Source: Naegleria lovaniensis
Taxonomy: Eukaryota > Heterolobosea > Eutetramitea > Acrasida > Naegleriidae
Assembly: GCF_003324165.1 (NCBI RefSeq)
Contig: NW_025407845.1
Span: 310,001 to 374,000 of the forward strand
Reading direction: 5' to 3'
Length of the DNA: 64,000 nucleotides
Of this stretch, positions 10,817-22,290 are shown piece after piece; position 1 is the first letter of the stretch; every line of letters starts with the position of its first letter. The notes beneath the pieces are model-generated. The model saw nothing but the letters and a program-made list of their open reading frames with translations, had not been told where the DNA came from and ran no database searches. Made by a program: the position numbers and the translations under genes.

Positions 10817-13499
10817 CAGCAACCACCCTCAACGTTCGATGAATTTCAACAAGTCGACCAACATTCAAATTCTTTCAAACGTACCATCTTCTCCATTCGT
10901 TTCTGTCTCATTACATTAATATCTTGTTTGATATTACTCAGTGTGGTCGCGTTGAGCATTACTTGGGCGTCATCGTTCGGTCCTACAGTCACTGAGCTCA
11001 GTCATTCAGCTCGAGATGCCAAATTGGAAAAAGTGATTCAATTTGTCGAACTGACATTCTCAAAAATTGTCATGACTTCAGAAACTGTCAAACAATTTCT
11101 CGTGGGGGATGGATTGGACATGAGTAATTTTCCAGCACTTCAACAGAAAATCTATAGTGCCTATAAGGTAAGTATAGTGTCAACACCTTCTTGACAATTG
11201 ACATTCATGAATTCCAGAGTTCTCAAAAAGTACATTCAGACATGGTCATGGCATGTTATGTTGGTGACGCTTTTCAAAACATGCTCGGTGTAGGACGTCT
11301 CACTCTCATGACTCCTCTCGCTACTTTTAATCTCACTTCTCAATTCACGAAAGTTTTCATGTGTCAAGGAAATTTCACTCAACTTGATTCTTGTATCATT
11401 AATTCCACAAATCCAAACATTGTTGCTCCTCCCAATGATAATAGTTTGAAAATTAAGACATGTAATCAAAATTCAGGAAAAGTCGTATTTACACCAAGTT
11501 ATGTCAAAGCTGGAATGGAGGATGTGATTTTCATATCCATGTTGAATTGTATTCCTTCAAGAAATGTGAGTGCTCAAGAGGATGAGAATGGAAATCGATT
11601 TTCATATTATTATGGTTATGATTTGACGTCTGACTCGGTGTCGAGATTTTTGAAGAGAGAATTCAATCAATGGTTGGATATAGAGTGTTCATTATTGAAA
11701 CTACAACGAATTATCTTTTAGCAAGTAAGTGGAACGATTTGCGAATTGGTTGTTTAACAAGGTTGATCTCCAATAATGACAGCTGACAATGATGTGAAGA
11801 TCTTTCAGTCTAAGAAGGAAAAAATTATTCGGTCAACCTATGAAACTGTCAATGACACAGAAATTGTGGCAATAGCCAAAACTGCGTTCACAAATTTGGC
11901 AACAAGTCCACAAAATCTTGTATGCAACAAGATTCTCTTGACGTCAAATGCCAATTCTTATATTTTGCTCTATCGATTGTGTACAGAGACCAAAATCGAT
12001 TGGATTTTTGTTTTGGCAGTTCCTCAATGGACATATATTTCCTCAACACTCATTGCAGTTTTAGTCGCAGTTTCTGGCTCACTTCTGATTGTCACAGTAG
12101 GAATTATTTTTGGAATTCTCTTTTCAGTTCGAATTGTACAACCTTTCCATCAATTAATTGAATCTTTTGAAAGCGTAGGTCAAATGGACTTAGACAGTTT
12201 GTTCATCCAAAAGAGTTCCTTTTCTGAAGTTAGAGAATTACAAAAACAATTTCAATTCATGGTGAATCGAATGAAACTCTACAAAAGTTTCATTCCATCT
12301 CATTTGTTGTCAGAGATTGAAAATGGAGGAGAACATGATGTAAAAGATGACGCAGGTTATCATTTGGTCAATGTTGCTGCAAGCTCTTCTTCTCAACGAA
12401 CGAAAGGTTCTTGTGAAAGTTTTTCGAAAAAATCCTCAAATTGTTCCACACAAAATATGGGATCTGCATCATTACGTAGAAAATATGTCCAAAAAGATAA
12501 CAAATTTCAATTGTATCTTGAGAAGAGAAGGATCACGTTGGTTGAGATATTATTGGAAGGATTGAATGATTGGTTGAGTATTCTCACTCCTAACGAAACA
12601 GTAATGCTGTTAAGGTAAGTTGAATTTTCACTTGGCAAATATTCAATTTCATGTTTCTACTAATCCATGGATTCGTATTTCTAACTCTGAAAAGTGACAT
12701 TTTTGAGCAAGTGAATAGTATTTGTAGATCAAGTGGCAGTTCTCAAATTTCATCTCTCGAAAACGATTCCCTCATCATTGCATTCAATGCCACTCGAAAT
12801 CAAAACAAACATGAAGAAAAAGCAGCACATTTCTGTCAAGTCCTTAATGAAAAGTTATTGGGTGTTAAATACATGAAATGGAAGAGAATCATGTCTCATT
12901 CTAATCTAGTCAACGAAACCAGCAGTAATAGCCTTCAAAGTTCCAAGAAATTCCAACCTCTTAATATTTGTGACTTGATGCGTTTCAGATTTGCCATTAC
13001 CACTTGTGACAGCTTTTGTGGAAATGTTGGAAGTCAGGAAATGAAGCAATTTAGTGTTCTCAGTAGTGGAAAATATAATTTATCCACCATGATGGAGGTT
13101 GCAAAGAAGCTTAATGTGAATATAGTCTGTTCAGAATCTGTGAAGAGAGTGTGTGAAAAGTCATTTTGCATGCGTTATGTGGATACTCAGAATTTAACAG
13201 ATGACTCATACGTGGCAAGTTATGGAAATATTGGCGAGGATCTTTCCAAACTCATTCCACAAACAGCAACTCACATCTACCAGCTGGGTCAAGTATTACA
13301 AGTCAATCAAGACGAGTGGATGTATGAATTATTTGAAAAAGAAAAGATGAACGAATGGAATACTTACAATCAAGCTTGTCAATTGTACTTTGAGAGAAAT
13401 TACGCACAGGCTTTAGAGATGTTCCAAGAATTCTCTGCAAAAAATTCACAGGATAAGCCAACGGAGCAAATGATTCAAAGATGTACATTGTCTCTGTAA
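10817..13499 (+). pseudogene. Two-TM receptor with degenerate cyclase-like domain, probably damaged
   Basis: Apparent exons: 10817-11167, 11218-11724, 11783-12606, 12695-13499. Splice motifs are good (GTAAGT donors; GTAAGT at 12607). The architecture is a TM1 (FCLITLISCLILLSVVALSI), an extracellular region with several N-x-S/T sites, a TM2 (STLIAVLVAVSGSLLIVTVG), a HAMP-like linker (FHQLIESFESVGQMDLDSL) and a class III nucleotide-cyclase-like domain. The cyclase-like region keeps only the scaffold (SDIF near the start; FAITTCDSFCGNVGS), and lacks the second metal Asp and the catalytic Asn-Arg helix. Two defects stand out. There is no in-frame ATG after the TGA at 10814, and the frame must change once near 11,680 to reach the conserved VFIIETTTNYLLA stretch. 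It is either a pseudogene, has an undetected 5' exon plus an odd intron, or reflects sequence errors. Confidence 0.65.
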
Positions 13500-13589
13500 A
13501 TAAACATGAATTCATTCATGCGTGTACGTATTTGGAAAATCTCAATTTGATCTCTTTGACATGCAGTTGTTTTCCAAAAACCAGCAAAT

Positions 13590-15800
13590 TTATTTTTGAC
13601 TGGCTTCCCTCAGTTCATACATTTTCACATCCAACATGTTGGCATATAAGGAAAAATTGTTGGGTGGTAATAGTTCATCATCCGCATCAGTGAGTCCTGT
13701 AAGAGAATGTTCCATCATTTGGGTTTGCTCAAAATTGGATTTAAGCTTCATTTCTTCCAATACTTGAAAGTTTTCGAATAATTCGTGATCCATTCCAAGT
13801 AAAATAGATGCAAGTAAGGTGAGTTGGTTGGGTATGATTCCACTCTTGTAATATAATCGCTTAAACATGTTGTGTAATTCACAAAGACGGTCCACAAATT
13901 CAATTTCATCCAAGGTTCGTTCATGAGCTGGTTTCCGACAAATTTCTTTGCACGCTTTTGCAATTTCAACTTGAATATGAATTGGAATTATTTGGGAAGA
14001 ATGATACGAAAGATAGTAAGACATGTCTACCAAGTGCTGTTCCATTTCCAATGAAACATCATCAAAATCAATGGTTGGAGTAGAAATTTCATTTTCCTTC
14101 AGTGAGAACGAAGACAATTGAGTTGTGAGATAGCTATACAGGTCAACACTTGACATGAATTGACTCACAATATCCTGATAATATTCTTGCTCTGCTGCGG
14201 TTCTTTGTTCTTCTGGAATGCAGAAGATGACCGTTCCCAGTGCCAGTCCATAAGCAGGCTTACAATTATGTTTTTTAGAATGCTCTTCGAGTTGTGTTCT
14301 AAAATAATTCATGGCCACAACATATGCTTGCTCTTGGGGCGTTCGTTCCATTTCATCTTTCAAGAAGATGGCAGCTGCGTTAAGAGCAATACTAAATTCT
14401 TCCTCATCTGTCATTGTGCTTTCTTGAATTGTTAGATTTGGAGTATTGAATTGATTGGTTGGGTCAATTGTGGAGACTGGTGTTGATGTGACATTTTCTT
14501 CTACTGTCTCAAGGCGAGGACTTGTTTCTGCCGTAGGTAACAATGTTGATTCATTATTCATAAATTCAATGAAAGATATGGATGACGTTGAAACAGTGGT
14601 AAGCTCAGATTCTTGAGAGCCTTTAAGAACACTCGTAACACCAGTAAATGATGAATTAGCAGGGGAGGATATAACTACAGGGGAGGAAGAAAGAGAAGAT
14701 GAATTTTGGGTATTCGAAATTCGAGGAGAATTCACGAGAGAGGAAGAAAGAGCATAGTTAGAAGTAATATTGTCCACATTCACTTGTTGTTGTTGCTGTA
14801 AAAATCGTTGAGTCGAACGAGGTGTTCCCTGTGATTGTTGTTGTTGCTGCTCTAACAGCAGTGGTGATAAATTGAGTGATGTCGACAAGTGAGGATGCAC
14901 ATCACTCTTTTTCGAACTGAAAGGTTGAGAAGGTGAATGTGAAGGAGAAGTTGGTGTCGAGGATGACACGATCGAATATCGAGTGGAATTCACACCACTT
15001 GTCAATAATGTTGGACCACCACCATAATGACTGTTGCTGCTCGAGTATTGTTGTTGTTGTTGCTGTACAACCGCATGATTAGGACTCGACACTGAGCTCA
15101 CTTGCATTTCAGCAGCACTCGTACAACTCATATTCACAACTTGATGAATGGCCTGAATCCACTCCAACGATTCCTCTCTACTCTCTGTAAACAAGTAATA
15201 ATTTCGGGCATGTTCCTTATCGGCCACAATAAAACCAAATTTCAAACCTTCTTTCTGAGCTCGTTGATCAATGTTGGACATTTCATAAATATTGGAAGAG
15301 ATTAAGCCTTTCAAGGAAATCTCTCCTTGAGGAGTCTTGTTATATTCCTTCTTCTTATTCATCTTGTGGTAGCTGATTCGGTTGGAATAGAGTAAAAAGT
15401 ATCGTGTTTTGTAATTCTTCACTTTGGCTCCTTGTTTGATCATGATGCCTTGTTTGAAACATGTTTTGGAAGCACTGTAATGTTTGTGTAGTTGTTGTTG
15501 TTGCTGTTCAAGTGGAGAGAATGAAGTTGAATTGGTGGTGGTATGAATTGGAGAAGAGGAATTGTGATCAACAACAATATTGGACGCTTGTGGAGGATGG
15601 AATGGAGCATGATTAAAACTTGCAAATGTGGTACTTTGTTTCATGCTCGGAGCTGACTTTCTATTGTGGTTGCCAATGATCATCTCGCACGACGATGATG
15701 ATGAGGCTGCCATACCATTGCTTGGGGAAGAAGGAGAATTATTAGGCTTCATCGTATTTCTCTTGTTGAAAGGGTCATTTCCTCTCGTTCCTAACAACAT
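13590..15800 (-). CDS. PH-domain protein with low-complexity linker
   Basis: A single-exon gene of 736 aa, starting at the first in-frame ATG (15800). After a Ser/Asn-rich N-terminus comes a pleckstrin homology domain at residues ~115-225 (GIMIKQGAKVKNYKTRYFLL, with the closing helix SLEWIQAIHQVV). Its Lys-rich first loop could bind phosphoinositides. Residues ~230-450 are low-complexity Ser/Gln/Pro with several poly-Gln tracts. The last ~280 residues are helical and acidic with no family I recognise (FSIALNAAAIFLKDEMERT). A membrane-recruited adaptor or an unidentified GAP-like domain are possibilities. Its stop lies 90 bp from the stop of the converging gene at 13499. Confidence 0.85.
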   Translation of the reverse strand: MLLGTRGNDPFNKRNTMKPNNSPSSPSNGMAASSSSSCEMIIGNHNRKSAPSMKQSTTFASFNHAPFHPPQASNIVVDHNSSSPIHTTTNSTSFSPLEQQQQQLHKHYSASKTCFKQGIMIKQGAKVKNYKTRYFLLYSNRISYHKMNKKKEYNKTPQGEISLKGLISSNIYEMSNIDQRAQKEGLKFGFIVADKEHARNYYLFTESREESLEWIQAIHQVVNMSCTSAAEMQVSSVSSPNHAVVQQQQQQYSSSNSHYGGGPTLLTSGVNSTRYSIVSSSTPTSPSHSPSQPFSSKKSDVHPHLSTSLNLSPLLLEQQQQQSQGTPRSTQRFLQQQQQVNVDNITSNYALSSSLVNSPRISNTQNSSSLSSSPVVISSPANSSFTGVTSVLKGSQESELTTVSTSSISFIEFMNNESTLLPTAETSPRLETVEENVTSTPVSTIDPTNQFNTPNLTIQESTMTDEEEFSIALNAAAIFLKDEMERTPQEQAYVVAMNYFRTQLEEHSKKHNCKPAYGLALGTVIFCIPEEQRTAAEQEYYQDIVSQFMSSVDLYSYLTTQLSSFSLKENEISTPTIDFDDVSLEMEQHLVDMSYYLSYHSSQIIPIHIQVEIAKACKEICRKPAHERTLDEIEFVDRLCELHNMFKRLYYKSGIIPNQLTLLASILLGMDHELFENFQVLEEMKLKSNFEQTQMMEHSLTGLTDADDELLPPNNFSLYANMLDVKMYELREASQK

Positions 15801-16451
15801 GTTGTTGAATGGATATTTGTTGTTGTTCCGCAGAGATGATGTGAATATATGATTGATCAATCAAACAGGCAAGTATGATGATGATGATGGTAATAGGTTC
15901 TCTCGTGAGTGTAATGGTCTACACTGTCTATGAGATGTAATGATGATGGTCGAACAGTTCTTTGGAAGAGCTTGCTCTCTTTCGCACAACAAGGCTTTTT
16001 GTTTTGAGAGAAGTGTTTACTTGCTCTGATTGGGTCCAAACACAAGAATGAGAAGACCAATCTCACAATCAAGTGCCAGTCGGAGCGGTCGTTTTGAGAG
16101 AAGGATTCACAGAATGAGAAAGAAAAGAGGTGGTAGCAAGAGAAAGAATTCACAATGTAATTGGTTGATCCTCTTGCTGTGCGTTGTGCAAGGAATCTAG
16201 GAGGTCTGTTTTTTTTCCTCTTTGGCGTCAAATGTCAACTGTTTGTTTTATCGATTATTTGTAGATCAGCCGAAACCGAATCCTTTTGCATGGGCTAGGA
16301 TTCGTTATTGCAAGGGATCATTGTTGATTTGGTTGGACCACAATTTGATGTCGCCTCAGAAAAACGGTTAGATCAGAAATCACCAATAACTTCGTTTCAC
16401 TTGTTAACACTTCCTATGAGATGATCATCATAATGATTCGCCACAAGCCCA
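15801..16451. other. Intergenic region
   Basis: This is 5' flank of the PH-domain gene and 3' flank of the pseudokinase gene. It contains short ATG/TGA-type triplet runs around 15875-15890. A 124-codon open stretch on the minus strand (to 16231) has no ATG start and no family features. Nothing else is supported. Confidence 0.4.
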
Positions 16452-19400
16452 TTAAGGTAGAACGTCTTTGAGATTGTCCAATAGTTGTCGTGCTGTAGGT
16501 CGTTCATTTGGATTCGATGACCACATGGATTCCAAAGTTGAGCAAATCTTTTTCATGTTCTTGATGAGAGATGACTTGGTTTTGTTTGGATCATGATGCA
16601 GAATATTGAAACTGATTGCTCCTAAATAATCATCATTTTCGTAATGAGTGTTAAACCAATTCCAAATAGAGTCATCTCGTTGCAGATCAAATGGAAATTG
16701 TGGTCTCAACTCTCCACTTATTATTTGAGATGTGTTCACAACTTCATAAGGCATTTTAAGGAAAAACAAGGAAAACATGACCATTGACAATTCGTAAATG
16801 TCGCTCTTAAAATCAAGGTTTAAAGGAGTGGATTCTTTCTGTTGAAGCACTTCAGGACTTTTGAACATGAGATCTGTTTCACTGAATACAACATCCTTGC
16901 AATACCGTAAAAATCCATAATCCGTAACTCGTGCAACATTTCTACCAGCAACAAAGTTATTGATACTTGACGCCAGTTTAGACTTTTCATTTTCTTCTTC
17001 TGGAATTGTTCTTGACTCCTTTGGTTCCACATAATGTACTAAAATATTACTTGGTTTGAGATTTCCATGAATTTGGAATCCCTTTTTATGAAGATAGGAT
17101 AAGCCGTTCATGGCATCTCGAACTAATTGAAGTTTCTCTTGGAAGGAAATAAGATACTTTTCAAGAGAATCTTTTTTAGCTTGTTGTACATTTGGACTTG
17201 CGTTAATAATACCAGCTTCAACATATTCTCTCAAAGAGCAAATGTAGTCTGGCAATTTTTCATAAACAATATATTTGATGTTCGTATCATCTATTGAGAT
17301 TCCAAGATAGCTTTGAATGTTTCTATGTCTTAGGACACTGTCGTTGAGTAGTGATCGCAGGAAAAATGGAGTCATTACACTTTTTACCCATTCGTAACAA
17401 CTTACGCTAATTGTTTGGCTTCCTCAATCAAATCTTCTCTGTAAACATTGAAAGGAGTTGTCATTTTCTTCATCATGATGGGAGTATTGGAAAGAGTTGC
17501 ATCAAACATGATTCCATGAGGCCCCAATGAATGAGGCATGTTGGTGATCAAATTAGTGGGTCTGAACTTCTTCTTGATGAAAATATTATGTGAACTCACT
17601 AAATATAATCTCTTTTGAATGGTAAGCTCGCCAACGCTACTTTTCACAATGAGTTCTCTGAATGTCTTTCTCTTCTCAGAAATTAATCGTCTTCTCTTGT
17701 ATCTCATAATAACAGGAATGATACACACAATACTGATAACAAACAGTGTCACACTGAGCAAGGAAATTACGGCAATCACAAGGTAAAATCTAATATCTGG
17801 ATATAACGAAATGTCCCTGATTATAATATGTCCTTTTAGATCAATTAATAAAAGAGTTCCACTTGTATCCGCTGTTTTCATGTCTGCTATTTGATAAATG
17901 TTAACTGGTTCAATATCATACAAAGCAAAAGGAACAGATCTCATCTCCAACTTGTAAATGGCTTCATCGTCACCAGTAAAGTAAGTGTACTCAGCGTAGC
18001 AATCAATTTCTGCTGTCCATTTGGTAGAGTAAACATCTTGAGTACTCTGAATAAAAGGAAGGTCGTAAAATTTCTGACTAATTGGTACGAGTGCATATTT
18101 TCCATTCTTAAATGTTTCTCGGAATTCAACATCCAATATTTGGCCTGGATAGTATGTCACATAAAGGTGAAGATTGAAAAAAATGCCAGACATGGGTATC
18201 AATGATGTGTTCTTCACTGAGATTGTATTCTCGTAATCAATGTACGTATATTTTCCATTAAGCTCCATCTGATAAATTTTTCCTTTTGATGTTGCATAGA
18301 AAATATAAGGTTGCAACGGAAACACAGGTTTAGGGTCGGTCTCAATGAGCTGAGACATATTTTTGTGAATGATGGATGAAATTTTCACTGTCTTCTCTAT
18401 TTGACCAGCAGTGGTTGCTGTATTGTCTAATGGCAAGAAGAATGATGAAAAATCTTCCAAACTCAAAATTGCAACGCTAGATGTTGCGTTCGCTAGATAC
18501 AAGTAGTCGTTATAAATGTAAAGAGAATCTGTAAAAATAGTATTTTCCAATTGTTTCCTTCTTGTGATGGTCCAATCTTGTGTTTGAAATTCAATAAGCT
18601 CTGAATAAATATGAGAGCCATTTCTAGAATTAACAGCAACAAGTAGTGTATCATTTGAGTACGGAAAGAAAGAAACAAGGTCCTTTGATATTTCAGGTGT
18701 TGGGTTATAAGAAATCATGAGCAGAGTTTCTAGGACATGAATGAAATATTTTTGTGGGTCAAATTCAAATCGAATAAGATGAATAGCTGTTGCTTTCGTT
18801 CCAACTTCAGGGTTATTGATGGAATATCGAATTTCAGCAACAGATGTGCTGTTAGTATTGAAAGTAGTAGCATTTCCATCAAATAAATAGTCGTCAAATA
18901 ATTGAATCCTCTTTCCTTCAACTGATGCTGGCATCCAGTCGCTAGCAAATCCAATTTTGTAATCGTTCAGTGATGAAGTAGAGTTTTTCAAAGTAGAAGT
19001 GAATGTTAAAATTCGTTTTTCCCTGATTTCTACAAACAGTGTTCTGGTTAGGTCATCACAATAATTGATCATCATCATGTTATGAAGCTTTCCACCTTTC
19101 GACGATATTAATGGGATGTCTGAGGAATATAGTGCTAACTTTCCTTCGTTTCTGTAGATAGCAGAATGGTAGACTCTTTCTGTGCTATATGTTACCACTA
19201 ATGGAAGGTTTTCTCCTCTAAACAAAAAAATATTGTCTATAGTGGACTTGTTTACATCTGATATTAAATCAACAAGCAATAAATTCTCCTTTAAAATGAA
19301 AACACTCTCTTGAGAAGTGCTGGCTTCCATTGATATCAACGAGAGCGATGTTCTTGCAGAACTCAATGCCACAGTAAATATTGTTGCTTTTTGGCTGTCT

Positions 19401-20485
19401 TCGAATAATTCGCAAGGAAGAGCAAGCTGGTTAAATAATTGAGGTAAGTGATACTGCGTTGAAAGTGCGTCCAAATTAATGACAGATTCACTCATAATGG
19501 CGATATCGCTCTTACTTATTCTAAATATTTTGAAATAATGATCTAGAGCAGATCCAGCAATCATTATTTGGTCCGTAGTTGTTGTTAAGATCCGACCAAA
19601 AAATGAATCAATATATTGCTGGTCTTTCTGTTTTTCAAGAGCAAATATTTCAACAGATCTTGATGCTAAATCTTCCCACTCTATTCTCATTACTGTGGCT
19701 GAAGTTAATCCTCCTTCCATGGATTGAATTCCTAAAATGTTTATAACGGTAATGTTTCTCTCTGAGGTAATGCTACAGTCCATAATTCTTTTCATTCCTG
19801 TGTTAAAGTGTGTGACCACAATGTGGTCTTGTGTAAGCTGTGTTAAAAATCCATCTCTACAACACATAATTTGATCATTCAATGATGACAATGACAGAAT
19901 TTTGAATGCTTGTGGAGAGGATGTTCTCACATTTCCAGGAGCCATATAGAGCTCCTGAGTGACATTATAAATATTTACATTTTGTTTGCTTCTATACATG
20001 AATTCTGCATGACCGCTGTCAAATAGCCTATGCAGCACGTGAGCTTCTTGGCTAATTAAGGATCTTTCATCCATCTGCAATATCACTGAAGGTTCTTGCT
20101 GTTTTGAAGTGTCAGGGTTGAAACATTTTGAGGTATTTCTGCTGGGAGCAACATCAAGAATAATTCTCGATGAAGAATAGACTAATTTTCTCGTGGAATA
20201 TTGGCCGCTCTGATTTCCGAACTCATCCACTTTATCACCTCCGAGAGGAAGAAAACGAGCAAGAGGCCTCCAGCCATTCACAACATCTACGACGCTCAAA
20301 CTTAGCAAGAATATCAAGCCAAAATATATCGAAAATATGCACATTCCTTTACCAGTTTTAGTCGTTGCATCATTCCTCCGAGATGATGTTGTTGGTGTAC
20401 GTTCAGCCCAATGGTGTTGGTAGCAATCGAAACTCTTTCGGCAGGACGCAACAACACGCGACGAGTGCCTCCGATGCTTCATCAT
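16452..20485 (-). CDS. Receptor pseudokinase, single-pass membrane protein
   Basis: Two exons, 17406-20485 and 16452-17379, joined across a proposed 26-nt intron (17380-17405; GTAAGT donor, AAAAAG acceptor); 1335 aa. Residues ~45-72 form a signal anchor (CIFSIYFGLIFLLSLSVVDV). A large ectodomain of ~830 residues of beta-rich repeats follows, then a TM near residue 905 (FYLVIAVISLLSVTLFVISI) with a KRRR stop-transfer. The kinase-like domain keeps the beta-3 Lys (MMKKM) and HRNIQSYLG, but the catalytic loop reads HGNLKPSN: the proton-accepting Asp is Asn. The metal-binding motif is DYG. Catalysis is therefore doubtful, and a scaffold or allosteric role is inferred. The splice is supported because the C-helix (KQLA | VMTPFFLRSLLNDSVL) is only restored by it. 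Confidence 0.85.
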
Positions 20486-20620
20486 TTTTTATTGTTTGTT
20501 CAGAGTCAGATTTTTTTGTGATCGCAAGACATGAACCTTAAAAGGAACTTTGAAAGAACTTTTGAAATGACTAGTTCACAAGATGGTGTCATAAACCAGT
20601 TTTATGAGCTGTTTGTTTGT

Positions 20621-21275
20621 TTACATTAACAAAAGACAAACGAGCACCAACATTAAAGGTGTGACAATCGCTCTTGAGGGAGAAGAAGAAACAACTACGT
20701 ACACACCTGTGCTGCTCATTGTCAAAGCGGTAATATCACTGGTTAGAGTTCCAACTTTACAAGTACTGTCAGTGACACTGAAAATATTTGTGTTCCATTT
20801 TCTGCACTCTAGTTTTTGGATGGTTGTTGTAGCCAGTGTGTCACTGGTTTCCAATGTCAACTGAACCATGTTGGATCCAGTGATCTTTAATGGAGAATAC
20901 GAAAGTTCAGGAATAACTGAAAAATCAACGACCTTAGTTTTAACTGTGAGCAAATTAGATGAGATGCCAAACTTTGTTTCTGCAGTTTTAGAATCATACA
21001 TTACAAATCTTTTAAAGTGTTGACATCAAAATAATGCATTTCGAAAACCCTTACCTTATTGTTGCATATTTCATACCAGCTGTGACAAAGGTAGAAAAAT
21101 TGTAAGACAATGCAAAACTATTCGTCTCAAATATTGTTTCGAGCAAGTTATTAAGAACCGATGGAGCAGTCATTGCTTCGGTGGTGGGTGGTTTCATTAT
21201 TATCGTTCTATTGCTGCTGATAATAGTTGGATTGGTGATTCGTAAAGTCAAGTTCAAGAGAACAGGATAGAACAT
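20621..21275 (-). CDS. Small secreted or surface protein fragment, unknown
   Basis: Two exons, 21055-21275 and 20621-21008, with GTAAGG and AAAAG sites and phase 2; 202 aa. The sequence is rich in Thr, Ser, Leu and Val with alternating beta pattern, many N-x-S/T sites and a C-terminal hydrophobic stretch (AIVTPLMLVLVCLLLM). That end looks like a GPI-attachment signal or tail anchor. There is no N-terminal signal peptide at the only ATG, so it may be the 3' end of a formerly larger cell-surface protein. I recognise no family. It sits in a tight minus-strand row between the pseudouridine synthase and the receptor pseudokinase. Confidence 0.5.
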
Positions 21276-21369
21276 TCTTTAAGTTATGTCAAACCACAAA
21301 GTGTTGAAATGAAATCATCTCTTTGGACAGGTGTCAATGATTCAAATTTTAAAGCTGTTAGTAGCGTGC

Positions 21370-22273
21370 TCATGGAAATTTATCCTTGCTCACAACACAC
21401 CAATCACCTGGACTTTCAATTCCAAGATCCTCCAAAGAAATCTCTCCAATGTGTGTTCTCTTCAGAGCAACTACTCTCTTAGAACACGCTGCAAACATAC
21501 GTCTCACTTGATGATATTTTCCTTCTACTATCGAAATAGATATCGTTGACGGATTAATAAATTCAAAATTAGTAATGGGTCGGAGAGCTTTTTCTTCACT
21601 CCTTAATTGCAACTCCCCAGAAAAGAATGTTCTCTTCATCTCTTCTAATTCCTGCTCTGAAGTAATTTCAGGAATAAAACTCACTTCATATCTCTTTTCA
21701 ATGTCATTCCGCAATACTCGATGATGAAAATCACCATCTTGTGTCAATAGAAGAAGTCCAGAGCTGTCGAGATCCAATCTACCAACATAGCCAAGTGTTG
21801 GATGCCTATGAGAAAATTCTTGTGGTAATAAATCATAAATTAACTTGTGATTCGAGTCCTCCCGTACAGTGGAACATAAATATCCAATTGGCTTATTTAA
21901 AGCTATGGTTAAATTGAGAGTTGGAAATTGAAAAGGAGCTCCATTGACGAGAAGTTTGGAAATATCTTGTTCCAGTATTTTGTGTTTTAACGACAGGATA
22001 CGTTGTTTTTTAATGGGATCAATAATTTCGTTTTTTCTAATAAATGACTGATTAGGAGGAAGATCAAATAATAATAAATAATTCATTATATTTTCATCAA
22101 AAAAATATTTCATTCACACAACATTATCAAAGAGCATGAACCAATATAGAGTATAACCAATAAAAAATCATCAATGGTATAAATTCCAATAATTTCCTCT
22201 CACCTACAATGGCTTCACTTCGGGAACAAAGTCCCATTCCACTCAAAATTCGATCGATTCGGAACAAGGACAT
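21370..22273 (-). CDS. RsuA/RluB-family pseudouridine synthase
   Basis: Two exons, 22208-22273 and 21370-22047, with a GTAGGT donor, an ATCAG acceptor and phase 0; 247 aa. The N-terminus is an S4-type RNA-binding start (FRIDRILSGMGLCSRSEAI). The catalytic domain has NKPIGYLCST, the motif II GRLDLDSSGLLLLTQDG with the nucleophilic Asp, and the family C-terminal EGKYHQVRRMFAA and ALKRTHIG. It converts a uridine of rRNA (or another structured RNA) to pseudouridine. Cytosolic, nucleolar or organellar location cannot be told. The start at 22273 follows eight A's. It is divergent from the gene starting at 22291. Confidence 0.92.
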
Positions 22274-22290
22274 TTTTTTTACCTCAAAAA

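Noticed and set aside
15857-16231. 124-codon minus-strand frame upstream of the PH gene
   Set aside because: No ATG start, no domain, His and Ser runs from triplet repeats; more likely leader sequence.
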